From Anticarsia gemmatalis (taxonomy: Eukaryota; Arthropoda; Insecta; Lepidoptera; Erebidae), in assembly GCF_050436995.1 (NCBI RefSeq), contig NC_134763.1, forward strand, positions 2,604,001 to 2,668,000: a stretch of DNA of 64,000 nt, written 5' to 3'. The notes beneath the pieces were generated by a model. That model had not been told where the DNA came from, did no database searches, and saw only the letters and a list, made by a program, of their open reading frames with translations. This document shows positions 50,601-62,437 of the stretch, one piece after another. The first letter of the stretch is position 1, and every line of letters starts with the position of its first letter. The translations under genes were made by a program, and so were the position numbers.

Positions 50601-53049
50601 TTCCCTTGTTATTGCCGAAACAAAAACCACTGTTGTTCGCCTGTCTGGCGTTTTTGCGCACTTGACAAGTCACCCTTCCTCCGAACTTTAATTTGTCTTG
50701 AATAATTACATAATTACACGTCTCGCTGTGATTGTTTTATGTCGACAATGTTTTGCCGAGCGCGATTCACGAGAAAGTTACGACTGCGAGTCGAGAGTTG
50801 ATCCAATTTGAATTAAAAGTACCTAATTAGACGATGCTTAAGTTAACTAACTCAAAGCGTTTGTCCCCCTCTGAAGGAAATTACAACATAAATCTGCCTT
50901 GCAAAATTGTGTTACACCTAACTCAGTTTCAAAAAGGAAAAAGTTGGGCGTTTCTATAATTGGCTCTTATCCAAATTAGCCGAGGGAGGGATCTTCTGAA
51001 ATAATAACTTTTCATAATCTTAACGGTACATGTCAGGGGACGAAACAACGAAATGAACTGTCAACTTGGACGTCCAAATCCAATTATTGTTCGGCTTACA
51101 AACGCGGGGATTCAAATTAACCTACGTTGTCTTCCCTTTTTGCAGGCCATCGTCGGATTTCGCGGGGCTTACTAGGCTTTTATTCTCTGATACTTGTGAT
51201 CAAGATTCATTTTTACTTGTCCTTTTTGCTTTACAATATCAAACGCTTGTGATTGCTTTTATGAACAGGTCCTAACAGTTTTCTCATTTTCGTTGATGTT
51301 GTTTAAGCTAGCTTTGTATTAAAATTTAATCAAAACGGAGTAATTAATACTACTTTAGATTATTTGCTTTGCTCTGAGCTAGATGTCGATTACGTCTAAG
51401 ATAGGACAAATATTGTACTAGATTTAATAGAATCTACAGACTGCTTATGAGATAAGTTAAGCCTTACTTTGGGATACCTTCAGTTAGTTTAGAGTAAAGC
51501 AAACACTCGTTGGCTGTGGTCCAAGTATTTCAGAAGCGTTGTAGAAGAAAAACTTAAATGTTTTCTTAGTGTTCTTGCAATTAAACACGATTTATTTAAA
51601 TGCGTTTGTAAGAAAGTTGAAAATTTGTTTTTAACTGCAGTTGAATATAAACATACATTTTGTTTCAGTCTCGATAACTTTGGACTTTTTTACTTCCTTT
51701 GCTTACGAGTAATGAAGCATAGTTACAAAATTTCAAGTAGAATATTATTCAATCATAATTATTGTCTTCCCAAAATCTTATTCAGGCACACACGGAAGAG
51801 CCTTCGGATCCACATCTCCCTATCGCAGCCCAAAATCTTCAGTCCCTTCCTATACACAAGTACACCCGATACACCAACTATATCAGATCGAGCTTTACGA
51901 CAAGACATCAAATTTCATAAATTAAACCAATCCCGAGATATAATCGGAGCTTAACTTGTGGATAATCAAAGTGTTGGTTAAGCAAAGCGTCAATCCACCT
52001 AATTGGGTAGGTCAGAGTTATCGTACGTCTTTAATAGAAATGTTATCACTTGCTAAAGTTTGACTTGTTACAAGTGAACTTTCAATTGGATCTTGCACGT
52101 GATTCCAATCCGTTATCTGAGGCCGTTTTCCTGGAAAAGGTTTAGTGAGTAGACTTACTCAACTGTTGGTATTTGTTGAACTAGTCTGGAAATTTAGCGA
52201 TATTCTGTTGATTTACTGTAAACTAACTTTCGCCAGCCGCTCAAACCGTCTGAAATCCACGTTAGTTGTCGGAAAAAGTACGTATGTTTTTATCGTTATA
52301 CATAGTTTCTGTAAGTCTATTCATAGTCTATTTAAAACAAATATCGTTGACTTTTAAAATATAAGTTACAGAGTTAGATATACTATACTTGTCATAAGAG
52401 AAGTTCATAATCCTTCGAAAAAAGAAAGGAAGTATGATAAAACTTGGTGCCAAAAACTGCACGACAAGTAATTTTTTTTCTATTTGTCGTAAAATTACGT
52501 ATTTTATACGAAAAATATCATTTTTATTTACCCCTTATCAAGCATACAACACACAAATACAAAATTAACCCAGGTACAAGCTTCGACTCCCCTGAAATAA
52601 GCACGTAGATATTTGAACAGTCGTAAAAGTAAAGTAACATGTAAAGTTATTGCCCATTCCCTGTTTGTTTTTAGTGTGTGTTTAAGGAGCGAGCCAGCAC
52701 GTAATTACTGTTCGCGAGAACCTTTTACAGTCTTCGGGGATAAGTTGGGAGTTTGTGAAAAAAATTACAACATTTCTTGTTGTTTTTTTACTTTCATTTT
52801 TATTAGGACTGTCATGGTGGTCTTGTAGTGTAAATTACTGGTCATACGATCAGGTATTAAATTTTCAAACTTTGTGCAGCTTACTCTTGCAATATACACA
52901 CTAAACCGGTAAAGTTTTTAGTATCTGGTCAAAATGTCCTTTTTTGCTTTGCATACACAAATAACTTTAAGAAATTCATCTCAAAAATTTAAATTTTTCT
53001 ATGCTGAACGTAAACAAAGCATAATAGAGTGATGTTTTTCATTAAACTA
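47618..53049. other. Non-genic stretch, partly GC-richer
   Basis: 48-49.7 kb is plain AT-rich. 49740-51200 is more mixed, with CG-containing words ('gacgaacgccggttgag', 'gccgagcgcgattcacg'). Two adjacent minus-strand frames (49743-49937, 49950-50135) lie here without splice support. Possible regulatory DNA; nothing definite. Confidence 0.45.
50586..50596 (+). promoter_or_regulatory. GCCACGGTTTT motif, copy 1
   Basis: This 11-mer occurs again at 57510-57520 and 60559-60569, all in the same orientation and in locally GC-richer DNA. The latter two share 14 bases (ttcgccacggtttt). It could be a binding site or chance. Confidence 0.2.
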
Positions 53050-53097
53050 AAATGTAAAACGTGCGTGCGTGCGTGTCAAAAATAATGTTTTACATTA
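53050..53097. repeat. GTGC microsatellite inside an inverted repeat
   Basis: 'aatgtaaaac' and 'gttttacatt' form a perfect 10-bp stem around a (GTGC)n run at 53061-53075. Confidence 0.6.
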
Positions 53098-55454
53098 TCC
53101 AGTTATTTTTCCTTTAATTCCATTATAACATATAGCTTCAGTTACCGTTCAAGAATTCTCGTTTTATTTTCCCTAGTTAGTTGTCAAGAACATAAAACAA
53201 AAATGCAATAATCTCCAGATTAACTTTCGTAAACAAAATCAACGTTGTGACGCTAAAAAATTCAAAACCTCCACCGTTTAAAATTCTTTTTATACTTCGT
53301 AATTTTATGACACATTTTTTCTTGGCAGTGCCATCAAGAAAGAGATACCACGACCCAGATATCTTTGGGAACACAGCCAATCTTAATCTTAGAGCCATTT
53401 ACGATAGTTCGTAGGCAAGGAAAAGCTAAAATGGCTAATCAATCAATCTTTAATCCCCTACTAAAGAAATCAAACTGTGGATGGGACCGGTGACAAATTA
53501 CAGAGTAATTGCTTTGAGCTGCAGAAGACAAAGACTTTTTTTCCCAAATTGTATTCGTTCGAATAACTACGAATTCGATTGATGAGTTCTGCGAGACAAA
53601 TGATAAACGGACGTCGTTATACGGGCTTGATTACATGGAGCTTCTTCGAATGAGCTGCAGGGTTGATTTGTTAGCGAAAATTAAGGATGTGAGATCTTCC
53701 GAGGGATGAATGGATCTTGGCGTATTATTTAACTCATTACATTGTAAGTGTATTACTTTCACTAGTCTTATTTCGTTGTAAGAAAAGGAAGGTTCTTATT
53801 TTAACTCTCTGTTTAGATAATAATAAAATGTTTATCTTATGTTTGTACAAAAGATTCATTAATAAACTGATATTAGACTATTTACGACTAAGAGACCGCT
53901 GCGGTATTTATTGGAACGCCATTTAAATTTTCCAAATTTCCTGCTACTCAGAATTCTCATATTAGTTTTCAAATTAACCTTATCCCGGAATTAATCAATC
54001 TGCCTCAACGTTTCCACTAAAAAGCAAATCTTAATTTAAAATTTAAATTCTTATCCGAATTTAATTTTTAACTTAAGTCAAAACTTTTCCGTGGCGAATA
54101 AATCAAAAACCCAGTTAAAAAACTACTTCCTCAACTAGATTTATGGTCTTCTAATAATTCTTTCGCAATGCAGATTTCAACTGAAATTGTGAGTGCACCA
54201 TTTGGCCATTAATCTGGAGTCCTGCGCCAGGTGTGAGGTAACTCGGAGGAGGTCTCCGCAATCCTTGTCGACCCTCAAGACGGCGAAAAACTGAAAGATT
54301 TACGACTTACGATACTTGGCTTTAGTGGTGGGTACAAATCGATATCGATATTTCGACTTACGTTTTGATTCAGTACGTACCAATCAGCATTCTGTCTCTT
54401 AAAAGCATTTTAAAACAGCAGAATAGAAATGTGCTCAAATAAAGCATTTAAGTTTTGAGATTCTTACAATAAAGAACAGCCAATAATAGAGTTTGTAAAC
54501 AACTTGATTGTAAATATACTAAGGGACATAATCGGTTATCTCTAAATTGTGCAATGTAAACAATTTTATCGACTTACGAGTAGAATTAACCTTTCCGTGA
54601 TACATAGTTACTTTGCTTAACATCCTTCACTATCACATCACAAACTAGCACTCAACAGACATCGATAAATTTTCCCCACCCTATTCGTTCACTTCTACAT
54701 TTCGGAGGAAAAACTTGCGTTTAACGCCTTCGGATTTTTGAAATGGCAATGAAGAATGTTGATAGGGACCCTTTAGAGCTACACTGAGTAGAAACTTTGG
54801 ATAGCAATTTAACTGTATAAGTAGTTTTTGTGGTAACTTGCCTCCGATTTTATTGACCTAAGAAAGAAACTTCTGCAATTTTATCGTCTCGATTATAATT
54901 TAGGTTTAGTTAGAATTTTTCAAGCATTTTGTATTGTCGTTCTGACTTTGGTTTTGTTTGTATTTAAGCCTAAAAGAAAAAGAAAATATTTACCGAGGTT
55001 AAAAGTATATTATGACGTGTTAATCCAGATTCTATAAGAGTTTCTAATTTCTTTTAAGAATTTGATGGCCAGATCTAGAGATTTATTTATACGCCCTTAT
55101 TTGTGCCTAAAAATAGACCAAAAATGTTTTTGCGTCCCACCATATTTAATATAGTCTATTTCCATTTAATCTTATACACCAACCTTCACTCGTTTTTCAT
55201 TTCTTCATAAATCCTAGCGTTTTCAAAGTCTGGTTATTTTCGTCTTAGCAAACTTCATATTGGCAACATCTCATCAAAACACACGACCTCCATCTCCATT
55301 GAAGGGGCTAAGTAATAAAGGAAAAATCCAGAACCTTCGGAACACGGAAAGGTTGGTTTCCAGTAAATGATATGATATATTTTAGGAAAGCGATGCTCGA
55401 GCTACTCATAGAAAAAGTGTAAATTAAAGTATTATAACTAACAATCGATCGAGG
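53098..55454. other. Non-genic stretch
   Basis: No gene or recognised repeat. Short frames only. Confidence 0.5.
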
Positions 55455-55520
55455 GGAATGGAAATTCCTGAGTGAGGCCTTTGCTCGGCAGTGGGACATA
55501 TAAACAGGCCTATTTAAAAA
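55455..55520 (+). mobile_element. LINE-tail-like repeat, truncated copy 5
   Basis: 'cctttgctcggcagtgggac' followed by 'atataaacaggc' matches the end of the family. Confidence 0.45.
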
Positions 55521-56074
55521 ATGTATATAATAAAATTGAAATCTGTAAAACTGAACATAGACCAAACTATGTGATATATCATTGCGATAGGCTTAAATTC
55601 TTTTCGAAACCAAAGTAATTAAAAATGTTCCGTACTATTTAGAGTTATATATTTAGATCCGTTTATGTTTAAATTAATGCAAAGTAATAAATTATTAAAA
55701 CCGAGACACGGAACAAATAAAATCTACAAATAATAAATATTACTTTCATGCAGAAATTCTAGAAAGACTACGCATTGCATCGCTTGAGGCGTACTTATTG
55801 ATAATTAATTATTGCTTTGAGACCGGGAATAATAGTTTGCTTATGATTTGCTGAATATCGTGACTGGTACAAACAGCAGCTTCACGATATAGCACATTTA
55901 ATTAAACAAAAACTATTCGTTATAAATAACAACAAGAAAGAATTAGAAGCGATTATTGAAAATATTTCTCCTATATGTTAATTGAGTCTCGTTTTACCAT
56001 GTGACTTTGCATCATTCATTTCTTTTCATATTCTTATCGTAATAATTTATTTCCGATGTGGTCAATGTACATAC

Positions 56075-56190
56075 ATACCTAAAATGATGCCTTCTTCCCA
56101 TAGGGGTAGGTAGATACCAGTGAACACCACTTGGTATGATCCTTACAAACTTAACGTCCTTCCAACGTCTTTCACCGTACCTTTGCTTCA
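56075..56190 (-). mobile_element. Dispersed repeat, family C, copy 2
   Basis: 'cccataggggtaggtagata', 'ccacttggtatgatccttac' are the reverse of the copy at 11748. It ends next to the tandem duplication at 56211. Confidence 0.45.
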
Positions 56191-56210
56191 TTCATATCCA
56201 TATATCTACG

Positions 56211-56755
56211 TATCTTAGATATACCGTAGCACAATTATCATTACTTCTTATTACTGCACATAATACAACCTCAATCCAGACCCCAAGATCATTACATTAG
56301 CAATTTTTCACACCAAAACAAACAATGGATCATCGTTCAAACGAAACAGGGGATACAAATCACATTGCATAATTCCCGACTCTCGCCAATTGCAGATAGT
56401 CGGAACAAACAACAGTGTTTACGACTTTAAATCGCACGATGTATGCGTTTGATCTGTATCCATACATCAATATATATATATTAGATAATATATACCTCAT
56501 ATCTTAGAGACACCGTAGCACAACTATCAAAGTATCATTCCTGCTTATTACTGCACATAATACAACCTCAATCCAGACACCAAAATCATTAAATTTTCCA
56601 TTTTTTTACACCAAAACAAACAATGGATCATCGTTCAAACAAAACAGGGGTTGCAAATCACATTGCATAATTCCCGACTCTCGCCAATTGCAGATAGTCG
56701 GAACAAACAACAGTGTTTACGACTTTAAATCGTACGATGTATGCGTTTGATCTGT
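56211..56755. repeat. Tandem duplication of a roughly 250-bp unit
   Basis: Copy 1 56211-56457 and copy 2 56500-56755, direct orientation, separated by a TA-rich 42-bp spacer. The last 95 bp of the units differ at only one position. The preceding part differs at about ten positions in 117, with small indels. No gene is apparent in either copy. Confidence 0.9.
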
Positions 56756-59700
56756 TGTGTGGATACTGGCACGAGTGGGACGCTCATTGGTTAGCTCTGA
56801 TAGAATTTATAGACGAACTACTTGTATGTATTATAGAGGTTAGGATAGTCATTTTATGGGATATTGATGGGATCGTTACTATGGACTATACTAACACCTT
56901 ATGAGTATAAGTTGTGATAGTTTGAAATCGTTAACCTTGTGAACGGTTCCGGAAAGATTCTTTGAGTTAAAACTTTACCGTATATTATACATAAATGTAT
57001 GCATCACTGATTGTGAGACTGTCTACGAGAGGCTTAAATGAGGGTCAAATTGTATGACAGCGGTGCATCCAAATGCAAAGGTTCATATTGAAGTGTTCTC
57101 GATGGCAGCGACACGAAGTCCACTATGTACTATCCTTACATTACTTCATACAGAGCCTTAAAATCAACAACAAAACCATGTAAAAAATAACAAATGTATC
57201 TCTTTCTCTATAGTATCGCTATCAATACATAGTATAGCTTGAGCTCTGTACAACAGTCACAAAGTATAAACCCCGATACCGTTTTCCATACTCCACCAGT
57301 AAATTCGATTTTGAAGTCCAAGAAAAAACCCTAAAGCGCCCTCTACAGAAATTTACGAGCTATTCACCCGGCTTGTTTTTGCCGCATAACCGACCAACGA
57401 TTTAAACGGGGAAATCTGTAGGCATGTTTCGGGTAAAAAGTTTACCTCCACTCGCGAGACGCGAGTTATGAGAGAAGGCGGGAATGTAGCGAAAATTGAA
57501 GGTCGCTTCGCCACGGTTTTTTAAGTTCGTTAGAGTCAAGCCTGTGAAATTAAATAACCAATAAAATAAAATTCGACTATTGAAAGAGTTTGTAAATATC
57601 ATCATTTGATCGGCTTTTTATAATAATAAAAAATGATTTGTTATTTGCTTTGTTCTTAATCAGTATCAACAATTAAACTGTGATAAACTTAATTTTACCA
57701 CACAAAATATCCAGTAGATACCGAAATAGAAAATTTTAAAAAAGTCTACCCAATGTCTAGCAGCTCAATTAATCGATACTTACACAAAGAAAGTAAATAA
57801 TATTGTCCTTCAAATCGAAAGTATTGCTTACATATTAAATCGCCTTTTAAAAGATCGCTGTCATCTCATAACTTGTACCACAAAAACATCTCTTTTTCAA
57901 TTTTGTGTCCAAAAGTTTCGTGTTGGCGTGAATTATTATCGTAGTAATGAGAGGACAATCATCTGTTTTTATACACAAATGGGAATTCAGTAAACATATT
58001 ATTTAGCTCCGAGCAATGCTTTAGTATGTTTTTGTTGATGCCGACGAATAAACATATTTGATTATCTTAATGTACAGTTGAAAAATACCTGTAGACTTAC
58101 AATGGAGTATTGTATCACTTTCTGAATTAAAGCGAGCTGAGTAGATAATTTTATTGGACATTTTTGTGATCATGGCTTCTTCTATGTATTTCTTTAAGCC
58201 CAATTCTTATAGAACAATTACTTCATAGCGATTTTTTTAGCTCCTTAGTCTTTTCAGCTGTTATATTTGTAGATAGCAATATATCTATGTAATATTTCGA
58301 TACAATCCCATGATTGCAATTTTATAACATAAGCAGGAAAAACTATCTACCGTTGTATCCCGTACACTTTTATTTACATTAGCCTCGCGACACACGACGG
58401 ACAAAATAAGCCATCAACTCCATACAATCACGGTGTGGAAATCACAACACAAACAGAACTACCATTGTCCCTAATCTCACTTTTTTGTCGCCCACGAATC
58501 ACGAACTCGATCAGAAACGTACGTGCGTTGAAAATCTCCGCGTTAACAGGCGATGTGCTTGACGTCGTAATTCAAAACGGACTTTGAACTTAAAAACGAA
58601 TAGTTTTTGTCAACCCTATGTTAGTATTTCTCACGAACAAAAAGTTTGTTTTCATTATGTTTTTTCTGATGGATTAGCGCGTGCTTTCGACTCCCCCGAA
58701 TTCGGAGTCACGATATCGTTTTTTTAGTATGACTTAATGGCCCAATGGTTCAAGTAAACTGAAAGGTAGAAAAAATATGGTTCAATGAATTTGCGTAGAG
58801 CTTCTTGTAATTAGTATTTATACTTTGGTCTTATTTTTTTTCTAAAGTTTACGCCCCAGTGGTTCAAATGAAACCTAGACGAGAAAAAAATGTAATTTCG
58901 TTCGTGTTTCTTAGATGTAAGACAGAAGTTAAACAGTCTTTGATATTTGATGGATATTTTACTGCGATGTTGTTTAAATTTTGACACCTGAATTGAATTC
59001 TTTTGAGTGGAATATTACTTATTATCTCTTACTGTTTTTTCATTAAAAATACTTGTAGGTTTTTAGTAGTTTATCTTTTTAAAGACTTTTATTTTGTAAG
59101 TCTTCGTCTTTCTGATTAACTAAGATTAACAGAAATGCGAACATATTAGGGTTTGTGTTTTCTAACAGACACGTTATAACGTACTTTGTTAGGAAATATA
59201 CTATTTTAATATTAAAATCGTACATGTTTTATATCATATTAATATGTTAACTATAGCTACATAAATCATTCCTTAAGTTTATAAAACAATTATATTATAT
59301 TCAGCTTAAAAGAATAGAACAAGTGAATTTCTTCCCCTAATTTACAAATCACACCTCAATTAAATTCACCTCTAAAATATTCTTAAGGAAATGAATTTCG
59401 TAGAAAATGCGTTCCCAATGATCTTTTATACGTCTTACAGCGCTAACGAGGCTTATTTAAAATTTACGAATTTAATATTTCACATCACCTGTGTATCTCA
59501 TTAACCTAATTTTGTGATATAAGTGAAGAACAGAGATAATTATTCGCGTAAGGCTGCATTTTGTTCGCGATGTAGAAGAAATAGTGTGAAAATTGACGCT
59601 TCCCGAAACTAAAAAGGGGTGAGGATTCAATTAAATATCTATTACGTCATTGAGGTGCTGAAAACCTAGTACAATTAGTAAATTTCATTTCTCGGAAAAC

Positions 59701-60284
59701 TGTCTCTAATTTAAAATAAATCATACGAAAGGATTTTGTCAACCATTTCCCTCTATCAACGTAATATCCATAAAAATACTAATTGTAGAGTATATTATTA
59801 TCATTTTTAACATTTCATTTCAATTCTGTCACTTACCTCAATCATCAATAAATATACCTAAAACGATTCACTTTCTCAAAAATCCAAAAATCCTTCACTG
59901 TAAATAAATCGTAATTAGGCCAAGTACTTGAAAACAAAACGCAACAAATTCACAAGCAAATTATGTCTACCTCGAAATTCATACTCATAACTTCAAAAGT
60001 GTCTGATCGTTTTTCAGAAAAGTTCACTTATTATCTAATTAAAGATCACAGGCAACATTTTAACACTCATCATTTCAATTTGTCATCGTCTCGTCGGGAC
60101 TAAAACTGTACTTATTATTACAAAGTACTGTCTCGAGCAAAAATATGTGTCAAATCGTACTCATTCGTGATTATTGCTTGGTCAAATTGTGATTGTAAAA
60201 TTACTTCGAAAAAAATATAAATTCACTGTCAGTTTTCGATCGCACATTAGTCATTTTATTATTTTCGTTAATAGAAATACTGTT
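56756..60284. other. Non-genic stretch
   Basis: AT-rich with two CG-richer patches (57360-57520 and 58380-58570). No gene recognised. Confidence 0.5.
57510..57520 (+). promoter_or_regulatory. GCCACGGTTTT motif, copy 2
   Basis: See the copy at 50586. It follows a CG-rich stretch with 'actcgcgagacgcgagt' (57451-57467). Confidence 0.2.
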
Positions 60285-60450
60285 GATTGCCTCTGTGGTG
60301 CTATGGTTATTGTATCGAACTGCTGATCATGAGGTCTTGGCTTCGATTGGCCAAAGAGCTATGGAACACTTTTAGTTTATATTACAATATCTCACTATAG
60401 AAGTTTGGTAACGTGCCCGGTAAATGGCAAAAGGATAGACGAAACGTAGG
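60285..60450 (+). mobile_element. tRNA-derived SINE
   Basis: 'ttgcctctgtggtgctatgg' gives the A-box region and 'ggtcttggcttcgattgg' a B box. The body includes 'ctcactatagaagtttggtaacgtgcc' followed by 'cggtaaatggcaa'. It is the same general type as 19330-19580. Confidence 0.65.
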
Positions 60451-60558
60451 TGTATTTCATACATCATCAAACATATCAATGATATTAAAGCGATAATACG
60501 TCCTGTAGTAAATGAGAGTGTTTACAAATAATTGCTTTTGACTGTACAAAAGGGTTTC

Positions 60559-60569
60559 GCCACGGTTTT
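60559..60569 (+). promoter_or_regulatory. GCCACGGTTTT motif, copy 3
   Basis: Shares TTCGCCACGGTTTT with the 57.5-kb copy. About 110 bp beyond the SINE at 60285. Confidence 0.2.
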
Positions 60570-60925
60570 GTTCCTTCACTCATATCAAAGGCATAGCTAT
60601 TGTCTTTTATTTCATTAGAATATACTGAAATAAACCGGCTTGATTTGTCACGGACGGTGGGCGTGGCGATTATGGGAGGTTTATATTACTCGATACGACA
60701 AAGACTTTATACCGGTACCTAAGTGTTTGGTACTTGTTTATCGAGCAATTTGTTGATGTGCACTTATATATAATGTTCGAATAAGTTGTTGAACTGATTT
60801 GATTCAATACTAAATTGATATACTTATTTTTGTTGCCCGACGTTTTGATAGAGTTGTAGTGTTTTTAAAATGTAAGATTATTGTAATAGTAAAGTTTATA
60901 AAAATAGTTATTTTTTTCTTTTTTT

Positions 60926-61025
60926 TAACCCATTACTGTCCCACTGCAAGGCAAGGGTCTCCTCCCAAACTAGGGGAAAAGGTTAGACCTTGAGTCCACC
61001 GCGCTGGCAAAGTGCGGGTTGGGGA
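60926..61025 (-). mobile_element. LINE-tail-like repeat, copy 3
   Basis: The complement reads 'aacccgcactttgccagcgc', 'ggactcaaggtctaacc', 'gacccttgccttgcagtggg' and 'acagtaatgggtt'. Full-length match to the family. Confidence 0.62.
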
Positions 61026-62256
61026 AATATTTTTATTACGACAGCTTAATTTCAGTAAAGTAAAAGCAAGCCAGCTCTTCAAAACCGAGTAAGCATAGAC
61101 TATAGGAGAAAATATTAAATAGCGATAGTATAAAACTATGATAAAGAAAGTTCTTTCGTCATTTATATAAATAACTAAAACATACTTACTAAGGTCGTTT
61201 CGGTATCGTGTCCTGTTCTAAAAAGTACAAACTAAAAAGTTATGTAGTTCACAGATAAAGTCCATTGGGCCGCGTGATTTAAAGTGGTTTAGAAATACAA
61301 ACATTATTGAAATATCATAGAAAATGTTCTTTCAAATTGTTAAAAATGTATCTAAGGAAATTATTTTAGTAAGTCGATACATTTAAGGTTTACATAAAGA
61401 ATGTATTTGTTTAAAAGTCGTGTTTTGTAATTGAAATAAAAGTGTTAGTGGTTTAAACTGACTATATCTATGTATCTTTTATAGTGTTATTTTGATATTA
61501 AGATGACTTTATTTAAGTAGGTTTAAGAACTTTAATAGTACATTTTGTAGTCAATATGGAAATGAAATTTTACTTCGAAAATCGAGTCATACAACGTTAA
61601 AGTTTTGCATGATTATTTTAAAGTTAAGTTTCGCATAAGCAACATAAGAAAGTATTACCCGAAAATAAATGCAAATCAATCAGCTATCGACCACTGCCTA
61701 TATTATTACTAGCTGGGTACTAGTTAGTTAAAAAGGTTACGAAACATAAATCAAAACAAAGTAAAATTCATGATTCATGATTCCCATCCATTCCATTCCA
61801 TTTAAGTCATAACAGATAATTGTGTATAAGCTACATACAATAGTACAATAAATGATAAATAACATCACAACAAATTCAAAAACTATTGTTCAACCATTCG
61901 CACTATAAAATTACACAATGCATAAAAAATATGAATTTTTATGCAAAATTTCACAATGACATGTAAAATAATACAACAAACGACGGACAATGTTTATTTT
62001 CGCTCGTAGACAAAAACTAAACTAAATGTTATTGTATGCATATTGGATATTATTCAAATTGTCGCCGTAAATCAGGAGTTTCATGTTTTTATACAAATTG
62101 CTGGAATAAAGACTGTAGCATATAAACATAACTTTTAAAACACATTTGTGATTACTTTTGCGACTAAATAAGCTTACATAATATGTACTACACAATAGTA
62201 TACCGGCATTTTAGGCATACTTGACGTTTCGGCATCACAAGCTAACAGGGAAAAAT

Positions 62257-62437
62257 TAAGGTAAGGTTCACATCTGACGGAACATGCGTCGCGTGTTATC
62301 GGTCGCGTAGCGCCAGAACAGACAAATGTATAGAAAAACACTTGACCGTCCACACTCAACCGATGATGCGTCGTTGCGAATCCCATACTATTTAGGCTAC
62401 GTCCGACTCATCTTCCGTCAGATGTGAACCGTCCCTA
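62257..62437. mobile_element. TIR MITE
   Basis: A perfect 17-bp inverted pair, GGTTCACATCTGACGGA (62265-62281) and its complement (62414-62430). Weaker pairing extends inward ('atgcgtcg' against 'cgactcat') and outward to TAGGGAC on the right. The end sequence suggests a hAT-type family, but no clear target duplication was found. The 70-aa frame inside is not a gene. Confidence 0.6.
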
